Part shown: positions 31,406 through 43,319 of the stretch, in pieces | Position numbering within the stretch: position 1 is the stretch's first letter | Layout of the letters: the number at the start of each line of letters is the position of its first letter | Source: Prostheceraeus crozeri | Lineage: Eukaryota; Platyhelminthes; Polycladida; Euryleptidae | NCBI GenBank assembly: GCA_907163375.1 | Contig: CAJQUW010007273.1 | Coordinates: 425,001-489,000 of the forward strand | Reading direction: 5' to 3' | DNA length: 64,000 nucleotides | Translations under genes and position numbers: made by a program | The notes under the pieces: model-generated | Told to the model about the DNA's origin: nothing | The model's input: the letters and a program-made list of their open reading frames with translations, nothing else | The model's database searches: none

Positions 31406-34400
31406 GTTAGGGCATATGTCGACGATTGACGACAGACATTCTAGCATTAGTTGTCTAGTCAGTTAAAATAAAAGTGCAAATTGTAGGAATATGATAACAC
31501 AACTTTTATGACTCAAACGTATCGAACCGTTTCTTGAAAATCATCCTTCAAATCATTACTCAAAGCGGCTGGCCGAACTGTTTCAAATTTATTACTCCTT
31601 GTCTCATGAGGTCTTCATGCTAGGAGATAGGAATCCGAAATCCCGAAAAATCTCATTTGCAGGATCATGGGAGTGAAGAATCTGAAGAAGCCTTTTACTT
31701 TGAACTGGGCCTATTATTGAGGGCTTATGCGAAGAATTTTTTCCTGGATATTTAAACCCTGTATTACATGTATGTAGCTAGTTCCTAGAATTCGATTTTG
31801 ACCATAAACTAATGCTGTAAATAAAACTTTGTTCTAGTGAGCGATTTTATCCCTAAAGATCCCAATCACTTCGATTCCTTAACCAAGTGTTTCAGTTCAG
31901 ACTAGTGGAACCCGGTTGACTAATTCTGTGGTTTCACCATAGAAAAATTATGTCAATGTTCATCATTAAATTTTCCTTCATTGCAAATAGCAACTTTAGC
32001 AAATGAAACAAAACTCGATTTCCATTCTCGACCATTATTCAAAAGTTTCATCAGTCGATTATTGAAAGCGTTGACGATTATGCTGAAGTGTGAAGAGCAG
32101 ATATCTGTTGTGTGTACAGTCTCTCCAGATGTTCTTGTTTAGACAGAATTACACTATTTTGTTAAAATCTCAAGCTCGAATTTATGACCTTAAAATGCAC
32201 CTATCAACAAGACTTTATCCTACACATCAATTACTGGGATCTAAATTTGTATTGAAAAACATTCGCATTTCAAAAATGAATAGAATCATGGTTTCTTAAA
32301 ACCGGCTATAAAACCATGTTTGTATCGCAAGCTCATAAAAAAGTGACTATGGTTCCCATGCAATTGTTTGGCTTTGAAAGCAGTTTCAGAAGAGGAAAAC
32401 TAGTGCTAATGTATGGAAAATTAGTTTTGCTGCCTAAAACCAGTTACAGAAATTCACTAAATTTTTGTCATAGCTTTTTTGGCATCACCAATATTGCTTC
32501 TTTATTTCATAGGCTACAATACCGTTACCAAATTGATATTAGCACATGTACAGTAGGAAGTTTCAAAAATTTAACTATAAAATCATGAAGCATCAATGTG
32601 ATGTCGACTTTTTGACGAAGTGGTTACAGCGAACGCATGTTCCAAGTTTTCTCAGTCTTAAAGCAATTACAAAATTCTGACTCTGCCATCTTTGAAAACT
32701 GATGACTAGTGAGTACAATTTACATGATCACCACGGCAGTGATAGTTGCAGCACAAGTTCTTACTGCGAACAGGAAATCGGCTTCTGACTCTGCCATCTT
32801 TGTTATTGTCAGCCGCACGGCAAAGCCAGGATAACTAAACGCAGAGGAGCATGTTGTGCAGTCTGCTAGTTTGAAGTTAGACCATTCCGCAGTGGCAGTC
32901 CAAGTTACAGTGATAATGCTTAAAACATTCCACATGCTGCTTCGAAACTGAATGTAACGATACTGAATGTGCTCGTAGTTGTCCAATTGCATTATAAGTC
33001 TTTGGTTGTAGGGGAAAGAAAAATGCACTTGGCAGCTGACTCCGTTTAATGAATTCGGCTAAAAGATGAAATAATATTAACTGAACAAAGTCGGGGCTTT
33101 ACGCTGGCCCCTTTACGTTTACAGCTTCATACAGACGATGGTGAGTACATCTTGACCCGCGTCCAAAAAAGCATGGATCACATGGGTCAGCTTTCTGATC
33201 CGTGATGCGTTTAATCCGACAGGAGGACATCTAATGTGTAACCCATTGCCGGCAGACCTGTTTCTTTCTCTGTTCCCCACAGATACTTCGTGCCTAACAT
33301 TGGAAGATATGGATTTGCTGCAGGAGAAAGAAATATTTTCAACCGATTGCTTTATGGAAATGGATTACTTTGCCTTCCTGACATTTGCATCAGTGTATTG
33401 CTTTTCGCAAAATGCATTTGTCTATTGTCATCGTTCGTAGCGCAAAGAATTTACGAATTTTAGAAAGGAGTGAAATAAATGGCACTTCTGCTAGAAAACA
33501 TAGCCTAATGCACCTGTGATAAAACAAAATTGGGCTATATAAATTCTTCCAAATCTATTTGTCGCTAGAAATTTGATATCTTTGTTTTGAACTGAAATTT
33601 TGAGAAAACCCTCAGAACTTCAAGTTAACAAACGGATCAACTATTGACATGAATATCTATTTAACCACAAGACAGAGTCTGTAATCATTTATTAGAGACA
33701 AAGAAGAGACATTCTTTAAGTATTGTTGCGATTATCGACCTATAAAAGTGAGGTCAATAAAACGGCGATATCTTGATGTTTGGTGGAACAAACTGGAAGA
33801 ACTCCTATTGGAATAACACATTATTATCAATAAGTAGGTCAAACATTCATTGATCAAAGTTTGATTTCCATGGATTTTTCATTTAATTTCTGTATATTAT
33901 TGCATGACGATTCTATAAGATTCATAAGATTCAACCTTTTAAGACTCAAGCTTATTTCAAAGAACAGATGAATAATACAGAGTATATTCATCCGTCAAAA
34001 TTTTCAATACATGTGCTAGACGCAAGTCTTTGAAATTTCGAAATTCACCGTTCGCATTTCCTAATAATTCGGTCGGCATTCAAACTAGTCTATCGGTCGT
34101 TGCCAACATGCGTAGTAGCAATGGAAATAATATTTATGGAATAGTCGAGCGATGTCAATAAAATTGATAACTAGCGGCCAATTTACTAGCAATTAATTCC
34201 AATTTTGCCGTTTAGATGCCTGCGGTTGTTAATCGGCAATTTAACATCAATAATATTATGTATATAAAAAATTTCAAGATGTGCTTATTCAGAAACAGTT
34301 CACAATTCTAGTTCAAAATGAATTAAGCTTTGTAGCTTATTGATTGAATTGACTTTAATAAATGATTCTATTTGACTCTCATTTGACTACAGAGTACTCC

Positions 34401-36554
34401 AAAAGTTTTTACTTTCTTTTTTGAGTCAGAGGAGGAGTCTTCAAGATACTGCTCCAAATGCTCATCACTAGAAAGCTTTTGAGACATGTCAAGCAGCTTT
34501 CGAAAGACAAAAATTAAGCACCTGCAGCTTTTCTGAGGAAACAACAGACTATTGAAGTAACCAAAGCTTCTGAGCATATTTTATGTCGTACAGTGAGGAA
34601 ACTCATTTCAAGATCCTCATGATTCAGAAACTCTTTCTAACTCAGGTTACAGCAGATAGACTATCTTTTGTGTTTTGTGCTGCTTCGCAAATTTCAAATT
34701 GTCAATCATTCAAATTTGAATTTAAATTCGTTCGATGCGTAAAACATCTCAGTCATCTGGGAAATGTCCTAGCTTCAAGTTCTACACGGTCTACAGTATT
34801 ACTCACATAACATTCTCTTTGGCTATCGACAGTGCATGCGTATTTCCATTGTCCTATTTTTGATTTTCATAGATATGGTAAATACGTATATAGAAATTAT
34901 TTAATTAATTTCCAAGAAATTATGATAAGGATGCTGAATTCAAAGATCATTTCAATGCGACATATACTCCGATAAATATTAGTAACGCAGAAATCCAAAC
35001 ATTTCCTGAATAGTGTCATCCTTGAAAATGACACTGTCCCTTTCTTACTCTTTTGATCATCGAAGGCTATACTGTACACCAAGGACGATGTAATATTCAC
35101 TGTTATCGTCTTTGCTGTACACGTGTGCGAATTGTGCGTGCATATATATGTACATGAAGTTTGAGCAATGTCCATTCCAGTTAAAGCTATAAGTACAATT
35201 TGAATGCAACGATACATTATACGTATTGTTAATTAATACTCCTATAATGAAAAGCTACTTACTAGCATAAATTGCTAGTATTCGCATGAAGGATTTCCAA
35301 ATGAAAATTTCATTTGATTGCAATTTCCATGGAAATATTCATGAAAATTTCCATACTTTTTCCGTGGGAATGGAATGAAAATGGAGGTCATCCGAGTTTC
35401 TCAGGACGGTAACCCTGTCCTTCGTAAGATATTCAAAAGGTCAAAGATTAGAATGAATTGAAGACCTGCAAGTTAATCATTAAAAGCAAAAGTACTTGGA
35501 TGTATTCCAACTTCATGAGTTTGACTCTCATTATATTTAATTGTTTCATGTTTGACATGGTAGGAGTTGACATCAAAATGATTGAAATCACAGCCAACAG
35601 TCAGGATTTTGTCGAATATTTTCGACCGATTATCGGAAGAGTTTTGATTAATTCTGACATTCTTTTCCGTCATGAACATTTTGGAATTAAAATTCTCAGA
35701 AAGCCAACAAGGCATGTCATACTGAGTCATTGCCGTTGATGAATTTTTGCGTTGCATAATAGCAGAAAAGTAACAATTAGTAATTTTTCATCCAGCTGCT
35801 ACAAGCGAAAACCGCTCGAATTGAGCAATTTGAAGAGAAAAAACATGAGGATAGTTACTATTGCATGTGACACGTGGTTAATGAAAAACATTTGGAACTT
35901 TATGGGGTCGCCGTCGAGGTTTGTCATCTGTTCAATGAAATCATTAGTTATCAGTAGGCATGCCGAATTATTTCTCAGAACTGTTGAAAAGGTTGAAGCT
36001 GATTTGGATTTCAAGTTCTGTATGACTATTCTGTTTCGACGAAATTTGTGAAAATATTTGAAGGTTTGTAAAGCAGATACACGGTTTTCGATATGCTTTT
36101 TAATTTTCTGGTTTATAAAACTAGATACATTTCTATGACCCCAGGCATTCCAACATCTTTATCGTTGACTGTTTTCGTGTATCAACACCATAATCAAGCA
36201 GCTTTAATCATCGCACTTAAAGTATGGTATAACACCTAGTGCATCAAAAGTGATAAAATTCAGAAAATGCACTTGCGCGAAAAAATGAGGCCCAGTCGGA
36301 TTCACAACATATCTATAACGAAACATTGCTATATTGCAAATGTACCGTTGATTAAGCAGTCAAGTATTTGGCTAGCTTCCGTAGGTCATTTCTACTCCCA
36401 TTACGTGAGCAGCTATTGCTCCCTACAAGCTTTTGTAGTATTTTGCTATTCTCGTTTTGTAGGTGCATTTACAGTCGTTTTACTGTAGTCTGCAGCTTTC
36501 AGTGCAAATTAGAAAGTAGCACTAAGTTACAAAACACTCTCACTTTGGCATGAA
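31406..36554. other. non-coding DNA, no gene recognised
   Basis: More than 5 kb without a supportable gene. The 20-mer TTCTGACTCTGCCATCTTTG is repeated exactly about 107 bases apart (near 32680 and 32787), evidence of a small local duplication. Frames of about 100 residues (32720-33028 minus, 34897-35217 minus, 35752-36051 plus) show no domain. Confidence 0.45.
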
Positions 36555-36675
36555 TTAATGTTATGCTGCTCAGTGATTGGTTGATGTTCTGCTGTTCAGT
36601 GATTGGTCAATGTTCTACTGTTCAGTGATTGGTCGATGCTCTGCTGATCAGTAGTTGGTTGCCGCTCTACTGATA
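36555..36675. repeat. 26-bp tandem repeat, about 4.5 units
   Basis: Unit CAGTGATTGGTTGATGTTCT plus GCTGTT, repeated with few changes. Three units carry GATTGG, the reverse of the CCAAT box core, spaced one unit apart; the fourth has AGTTGG. Whether the motif is used as a promoter element is unknown; no gene was found beside it. Confidence 0.75.
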
Positions 36676-37754
36676 TTCTCATATCGAGCAATCCCGCCCG
36701 TAGACGCCGTTTCAGATATCAAGCCTCAAAATCACAGAATCGCATCTTCAACTTGATCATTAATGGATATGTACTTACGGCGAAATGCACTTGCTGGAAG
36801 AAGACAAGGGTGACAACATGATATTAGCCCCACAAACGTCATCTATTTTGTAAGTGAGAAATTGCAGGCAGCTTAAGAATATGCAACCGGAAAATTAAAT
36901 GGAGAAAAGCATAAAATGCATGTGTTTGTGTAACATGGAATTAATTTTTACAGTTTTACACGTTATTAATTTTCCTTCTAAAATCTTGAAGCATTGACGA
37001 CTGGATGCAGCAGAAAATTGTTCAGAATTGATTTGTTTATAAATGCATACTTTCAATGTAATGCACTGTCTGTAATATGTCGCAACATAGCACATTACTA
37101 TGAGTTGAGATCTTGAAATCTCCAAGCATTTCTCCTTGCGATAAAAAGTTCGAAGAAAAGTTCGTGGAGGAATGGGTGCATTCTTTTACTGCACTGATTT
37201 TTTACCAAATTCTACGCATCTCGCATTTCAAGCCACTTCTTTCTTACTTTTCAAGCAAATTTTGACAATAGAAGGATGGCTGATTGATTTCAGTAATGAA
37301 ATTTCGCAATTAATACGATGTCTTCCAAGCTCCGAATTCTTATGAATTGTCTGCAGATACTGTAATCCTCTTGTTTCTCAGATATTGAAATGTAAGAGGG
37401 AGAAGCAATGTATGACATCTACAATCTGAATGACGGCGATTTCAGCTCAGTGAATTAAAAGATATCTTATGCTTATCTATCATCGGTAGCTGTGGTTCAT
37501 AATCCGCGAAATCTATTAGACTAAGCTCAGTGAGCATTTTTGAAAATGTTAATTTAGGAACAAAGAGGGAATGATTTCCACAAAATGTGATTAAAAATTT
37601 CGAAACTTTTATGGATAATACAGACCTGATCTTGTCTCATTAACTAATTAGTTTCAGAGAATTAGAAGAGCATTTTTCATCCAAGCTGCGTGTATATTTT
37701 AATTTGTGACTGCCACAGAGAGATAAATTGCTTTGTCTGCGTTGTTTGGTCTAG
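36676..37754. other. non-coding DNA, no gene recognised
   Basis: No coding or repeat signal noted. Confidence 0.45.
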
Positions 37755-37920
37755 AGATGACATTTTTTAATACTGATGGTCACGCCAAGAACTAGTCCTG
37801 AAGGGCAGAAGGATCAATTTTCCATTGAGCGTATTGCAAATTCAAGCCTGAATTCTGACGAACGGAATCATTAACACTGCATTGAACGTAGGCAGTCAGT
37901 AAATTTAGATCGTGAAGAGT
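37755..37920 (+). repeat. internal fragment of the hAT-like family at 19162-19947
   Basis: Shares with 19280-19425, in the same order and orientation: CTGATGGTCA, CCAAGAACTAGTC/CCAGAACTAGTC, GAAGGG(T)CAGAA, TTTTCCATTGAG/TTTTTCATTGAG, TTCAAG, CTGAATTCTGA, GTAGGCAGTCAGTAAA/TGTACGGTTAGTAAA and AGATCGTGAA. The G+C-rich terminal parts and inverted ends are not present, so it is a truncated copy. Confidence 0.7.
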
Positions 37921-38123
37921 CGAGCGATGTGAATAATAATTGCATTTGATGAATTTATCGCGGAGAAACATTGAGTCAAATATAGGTACTGTTGACTTGA
38001 TGTTCAGTCTTCAATGTGACAACGATAGCTCTTATGTTCCCTAGTATAACTTTCCTTACGCATTTCGCGCGCTTGGGCAATCACGTGAGTCAAAGGGAGG
38101 CGGCTCTTTCCACATCTCTCTGC

Positions 38124-38262
38124 GGGACTTTTGCATTTGCGCCACTTGGCAATGCATTTGCGCCACTTTTTTCGGTTATGTAATTTTGTAGCAATGCTTT
38201 TGCGCCAAAAGGAATCATGCATTTGCGCCAAAAAAATAATGCATTTGCGCCAAATGTGTTAT
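38124..38262. repeat. left terminal repeat of the MULE, five TTTGCGCCA-type units
   Basis: Units GCATTTGCGCCA occur at about 38132, 38153, 38218 and 38239, with a variant GCTTTTGCGCC at about 38193. TCGGTTATGTAATTTTGTAG lies between the second and third. The right end carries the same order inverted. Repeated subterminal motifs of this kind are probable transposase binding sites (inference). Confidence 0.85.
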
Positions 38263-38724
38263 CTATTCATAAGTTATGTGATCTCTGTCTTGTAATTCGC
38301 TTGTGAAAAATGATAAAATGATAAGCAGATAAAATCGCTCACATTACTTACGGTTATTAAGTATCTTTTGTCACGAAAATGTATCTAAATTATATTTGGC
38401 AACCAGTAATCTATGGATATAGTTGTATGGTAATCTATAGAATTACATATTATGTACATTGTACATGCATGTATGAAAACATCTATCAAATTCACTAAAT
38501 AAAATAGACCTATTATCCCATATACTAGCGAAGAAAAATACATTGTAATACAGACATAACATTTATTACACGCACCGTACAGTACATTACATGAATAATA
38601 AAATTGAAAATGGTGAAAGGACTGACTACACTCTGTGGGTATAACCTAATAATTTCACGTATGCAAAAGTTTCTATCTCACCAGCATTACGACGAGTGAT
38701 GAGGTCCATAGTCCGATTCTCCAG

Positions 38725-39974
38725 TTATTTCGTGGCATTATCTTTGTATGACACCTTTCCCATATTAGCACTTCGCATTTTCGCAGAGGAAGCGGTTTGA
38801 TATTTCACAAGCACGTCTATGAATGAATAAATATTCGGGTGCGTTGAATAAAATTCTTTATTGAAATGTCCATTGAAGGATTCGCACCCATTGTTCGTTC
38901 GAAGGGAGGCGTCATCAAATGCCCAAAGGGATGGGGGAAATTTGCTGTTGCTATCAACGAAATTGACCAGCACATAGTCGGCGAACTGATCGCATCTTTC
39001 ATCATTTGGAGTGATGGCAAATAAGTCATCCGTGAAGCAGTCGCTCACTTCTCCCGGTCGCAAGAATGGAAGTCCAAAGAAGTATGATAGCCATTTCGAC
39101 ACCTCACTTTCCTTGGCGTTGTACTGAGATGATAGTCCGAGACTTTGAATTTTTCGAAACCATGCCTGAGCGAGATGGAATCGGCATCCGTGAAGCTTGG
39201 CTGCAGAAAATGCGGAGACTGCAGAATTCATTGCCGCCTTCTCAAAATCCATCATAATAATGGATGGTCGCAGAATCAGATCAGCACTCTCACAATGACC
39301 TTTCAATTTGGACCACATGCAGTTGTACTTCTCCTCAGTTCGCTCTGTCATCAAGACGAAAACTAGAGGAATATACCATCCTTGGCGATGTCCGACAATA
39401 ACATACATTTGTTCGAAGTGTTTGGGGACACATTTAAATGTCCCATCGCAGAGAATATCTTCGCAAGAAGATAGAAATTCCAGATTCTCTTTACATGAGA
39501 ATAACACCATGGAGTTGCCTGCATCCAATTCAAGTATGAAATCTTCACCCTTGGCAGTTTTAAGTGGAATTGATTCCAAACATTGAAACACCTCTTCGTG
39601 TGATTTTGGAAGAACGGGATATTTCTTTCGTCGTTCACGGTAAATAGCTTCGCGGATGCGTTTGTAATCACCGGCTTCAATTTGAATGTCACCACTTTTG
39701 AAGTGTTCAGTCTTTATAATTTTGCTCGGTTTACACGTCAGATCGTCGAGCGCTTTTCTCTTGCATGTACGTCTCAAAACATCTGCCTGTACATTTGGTT
39801 GCTCATGCAATGTGGACCAGTAAAGTTTATTACTTCTCGACGTATAGTATAGAGTGTTGCTGAACAATTCTTCTTACAGCATCTCCATCGGGTAGTACCA
39901 GCTTTCGATGTACTTCCCACTCGAAACTTGTAATTGTCGTGGATAAAATAGTTTTCAGACGTGTTCGCTTCCAT
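38725..39974 (-). pseudogene. FLYWCH-MULE transposase, one frameshift
   Basis: The first part (39974 down to about 39805) begins MEANTSENYFIHDNYKFRV, followed by TTRWRCCKKNCSATLYT and INFTGPHC: a FLYWCH zinc finger (F..., W.C....C, terminal His). One base is gained or lost at the end of the finger, near 39810, where the H-x-H pair should close. Reading then continues in the next frame as a 380-residue open segment. That holds a MULE DDE core: Asp141 in CDGTFKCVP, Asp207 in MMDFEKAAMNS, the CRFHLAQ motif (Cys228, His231) and Glu329 in NNGCESFNGHF. All three catalytic acids are present. The protein would bind the terminal TTTGCGCCA arrays and move the element. A single sequencing error could also explain the frameshift. 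Confidence 0.88.
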
Positions 39975-40292
39975 AATAATACTTCACAATAAAAATTGCT
40001 TCGAAAATCTTTCCTTTTAAGGGTTTGAAAACCACAATTGACTTCCTCTAATTTGGCAGCTGCTGTATTATGTTGCAAACTAATGTTATTTTACTCTTAT
40101 TTGTATAATTGCATCACATTTTTCGATTTGTTACAGACCATCGGTCACCGGGTGGTTACGAGATTCATGCCATTCATTAAGAAAAATAAACAGATATGTT
40201 CAGACCAATTGAAGCAAACCACAGTGATCTCTGATACAAACACCTTTATCTCGCTTTTGTCCATGCAGAAAGTAAACAAGAAAATGTGACAC

Positions 40293-40429
40293 GCTGTCTT
40301 GATAAGAAACTGGCGCAAATGCAAGATCTGTTTTGGCGCAAATGCATTACGAGGAAAATGAATCTGTGGCGCAAAATCATTGCACCTACATTACATAACC
40401 GAAAATTGGGGCGCAAATCCATTATGTCC
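40293..40429. repeat. right terminal repeat of the MULE, five TGGCGCAAA-type units
   Basis: TGGCGCAAATGC at about 40311 and 40333, TGGCGCAAAATCATTGC at about 40367, ATTACATAACCGA, and GGGGCGCAAATCCATTATG at the outer edge. It is the inverted counterpart of the left end, but without one extra unit found there. Confidence 0.85.
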
Positions 40430-40437
40430 CTCTCTGC

Positions 40438-41189
40438 TATTGCATATAATGGCTGAGATAGAATCGCGTCAACTCTAGAGCAACAGCGACAGACTAATCC
40501 ATCTCTGTGGTGACTTCAAAACGATTTAATCAATCTGATTAAATGATCTCTTGACAGTGATCAAAGAGTTTTCCATTTCTGTGTGAAGGAAACGGTCTTC
40601 AGGATGGCGAAACCAGCGCAGTACAGCCACTTTCACTTCATCATAGTCCTCTGGGTGAACTCCTTCTTGAATCATTCAAACATAAAACGATCGGATAAGT
40701 TGATGCATACGCCATGGCTATATAGGAACTCCGGTGCATTAGACTGATCTCTCAGGTTGCCAAAAGATATTTATTGCTCTTCTGGCATGATCAGCACAAC
40801 TGCGTTACCTGCTAATATATTGATAAACCTTCAATTTGGTTGTGGCTCATAAGTACTTGCAAATAATATGGTGCGGTGGAAAATCATTAAAGAAGCAAAG
40901 TTTTTCTGACTTAAAAGTTGCATCTCTGCCGCAATTTCAGCATTAACAATTAGGTCGGAGGCACGAAAGCATAAGCTACAAGGCTTATTGTACCTTTTGA
41001 CAGTGCATAAATATGTATGCTTAGTTTTCATGACAGCTGATAAAAGCATGTATAGGTAGAAGAATATGATTAGATGAAACTTTTCAGCCACCGTAAGACG
41101 CAAACATAGAGAGTGACATGAAATGCCACAAAAGAATCAAAGACACATGTGGTATCTGCCATGAAAAATACACATGCACATTTTGTATG
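40438..41189. other. non-coding DNA, no gene recognised
   Basis: A 90-residue minus-strand frame at 40831-41103 has no recognisable domain. Nothing else seen. Confidence 0.45.
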
Positions 41190-41420
41190 CACTCAAGAGA
41201 CACAAAATGCTTCATAGCTTGTGGCTTGTGACTTATGGTTTGCGACTTACAGCCTACTGGCTTTTGATTTACGGCTCATGGTTTGTGGCTGATCCTGTTT
41301 GCCAATGTAATGAATGCCGGCTTATGACATATTCCACATGCCAGTCATCATTTAAACTTATGTGCTGAACTTGCAGTCGGCTTATGACGCATCCTGTGTG
41401 CCTGCAATCTTATGTTTAGG
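41190..41420. repeat. degenerate heptad-like repeat region
   Basis: Successive 7-base steps such as CTTGTGG, CTTGTGA, CTTATGG, TTTGCGA and CTTACAG run from about 41217. Later GGCTTATGACATATTCC and GGCTTATGACGCATCC appear as two longer variants about 60 bases apart. An old minisatellite-like stretch without coding content. Confidence 0.5.
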
Positions 41421-42142
41421 AGGTCAGGTTGTTCTGCTGCTGTGTAGCATATTCATGTATACATGTACATGTAATAAAGACATAATGTAGCACATGTGAA
41501 GTGCAGATTTTTTTGCATAATTTGCAAGTTCATTCTTAAAAAAATGGAATTCGTCACAACTCATAATTTTTAGGTATCAATATCATAATAGATTTTGTTT
41601 GAATAACTGTGAAAGTGAAACTTGCAAAGTAAGCTAGTGCGTCACTTTTACCGAAATTGTACGGTTTGTGAATAGACTTCTCCCTTCAAAATCAGAAAAT
41701 ATGCCTTCAAATAAAACATGGATCAATATATTTGCCAATTGTGTCATGATAACACTTATTTTCTGATTTGCTTTGTTAAAGTTCCCATTCAATGAAGCCA
41801 CAATGGTGCATGTATTATTTGTCTGACGCTCTATCATGAACATGTTGCAAAGATCCAATAATTAATAAATAAAAAACAAATTTTCCATGGCCTCGCTTTA
41901 TCTCTATGTGAAAGATGTCAAGTGAATAAAACATCGAATGCTACAGCTAATAAAGTTAGAGGAATGAAGTCGATAAATAATACTCAGTTGCATACAGTAA
42001 CGTAAGGAGATGTCCGTTATCCAGGCCTCAAACTTGTAGGGTAACAAACTAAGCATGCAAGATTTCTGAAACTCGAAAATAACATGGTGAAATAAGTTCA
42101 AATGTAGAAAGATGTAAAAAATATGTAGACAGTTAAATGAGC
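41421..42142. other. non-coding DNA, no gene recognised
   Basis: Short frames only. The part next to 42142 may include the 3' untranslated region of the Penelope fragment, but no marker sequence was identified. Confidence 0.4.
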
Positions 42143-42487
42143 TTAAGTAAAAATAAACGTTCTTTCTGACCACAAGTCTGGTTTCAGTAGGCGAATGGTG
42201 ACGCTCTCCTGTATGGTCAGCTTAAAGCTGCTTTTGGATATCACGTGGACGGAAAAGCAATAATTCTCGCCTTGAAGTGCCCCTTCCTTAAGTGCACATT
42301 CATGTCTTGAAGCGGCTGAATGGAGTGTTTGCTTTGATTTTGGACCGATGTTGGAACTTAATAGCCATTTTGGGACGTGCTCTTTGATACGGGTGGATAG
42401 ACATCGCTCGCTTTTCCCAGCGTACCTCTCTCCGCAAAGACAAGAAAATTGATAAATGATCATTGACTTTTTTGGGAGGTGGAACAA
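42143..42487 (-). pseudogene. Penelope-like element, GIY-YIG nuclease domain fragment
   Basis: The minus-strand frame has MIIYQFSCLCGERYAGKSER, then LSTRIKEHVPKWLL. This fits the GIY-YIG core (IY...YAGK, catalytic Arg, and Glu-His) fused at the C-terminus of Penelope-like proteins. It is closest in layout to the palindromic pair at 54-55 kb (both have EHVPKWL after the core) and different from the 23-kb fragment. The C-terminal RLLKPDLWSERTF end resembles the IRRFSPNLCVQ end of the other copies. The reverse transcriptase is absent, so the copy is 5'-truncated. Confidence 0.8.
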
Positions 42488-43319
42488 TGTCTTTCACTGC
42501 ATTGGGACAAAGAGTTCTTGTTTTGAATGTTACCTACTACTGGTAGAGTTTACCTCTACCATAGTACTGGATGTCGAAGAAGAATTGTTTCTTATTAATA
42601 TTAGTGTCTTATTATTTAGTCTACTAATCGGTTTGGTTAGCTGTGATAAATAGTCCAGTTATTTTATAAAGCTTCCAAACCAATGCATAATAGATCTGAG
42701 AATATGCTTCACGATATACATAATTCCAATCTTTTATAGCTGTTGCTGTCACATTTCTTCATAATCAACAAAAATACTTGGCAGACGGATATTTCGAGCA
42801 ATATTTTCACACGGTCATTTAGCCGCGTCTTAAAGTTAAACTATGCTGGTGAATATAAGTTCAGTATAACTCCCTGTCATTTAGAGACTTCTGTCCGATA
42901 TTTCCCTTTCCTATCGTTATTTGATCATGAAATCCTTATATTGATAATCAAAAGTAAAATTGAATTCACAATATTTCATCTTCTTGTGGTTGATTTAATA
43001 ATAAACTTGATTCAAGTTCCCATTGCACACAAAGAGAAGAAAGCTTCACACGTGCAGGTTTGCTTTCAACTAATGTACAGTCTATGTGCCAAGTTTTAAT
43101 CAAACAGATTCATTTGCTTGCAATGAATGCATCTCCAAACTAGCGAGTATATTTTATGTGTTGTGTATTTTATTTTCTGTGAGTATATTTTAAATCATAT
43201 GTGCTCTTTTCGATTGGCAAAAGTGCATACCGTTCCGCTTTGTTGTTCTTATAGAACATCAGCATTCTATTGTAAATGCGTACACGACAATGATGTGATC
43301 ACTTCGGCTGTATAGAGAA
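42488..43319. other. non-coding DNA, no gene recognised
   Basis: Holds a 118-residue plus-strand frame (42743-43099) rich in hydrophobic residues but without a recognisable family signature. I do not support it as a gene. Confidence 0.4.

Larger units (their letters stand above)
38116..40437 (-). mobile_element. MULE (Mutator-like) transposon with FLYWCH finger, nearly whole
   Basis: Flanked by perfect 8-bp direct repeats CTCTCTGC (38116-38123 and 40430-40437); Mutator-like elements make 8-10-bp duplications. The element proper (38124-40429, about 2.3 kb) starts GGGAC and ends GTCC. Both ends contain repeated TTTGCGCCA units in inverted orientation plus a shared block TCGGTTATGTAAT, forming terminal repeats of about 140 bp. 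The single gene on the minus strand encodes a FLYWCH zinc finger and a MULE transposase. With exact duplications and a gene broken only once, this is one of the youngest insertions in the window. Confidence 0.9.

Noticed and set aside
33234-33440. 68-residue frame with a possible Met start as a small host gene
   Set aside because: No conserved motif and no neighbouring exon signal that I can support.
39066-39586. Plus-strand frames over the MULE gene
   Set aside because: Shadows of the minus-strand transposase; no motif of their own.
42743-43099. 118-residue hydrophobic reading frame as a membrane protein gene
   Set aside because: No family signature; A+T-rich DNA easily gives hydrophobic chance frames.
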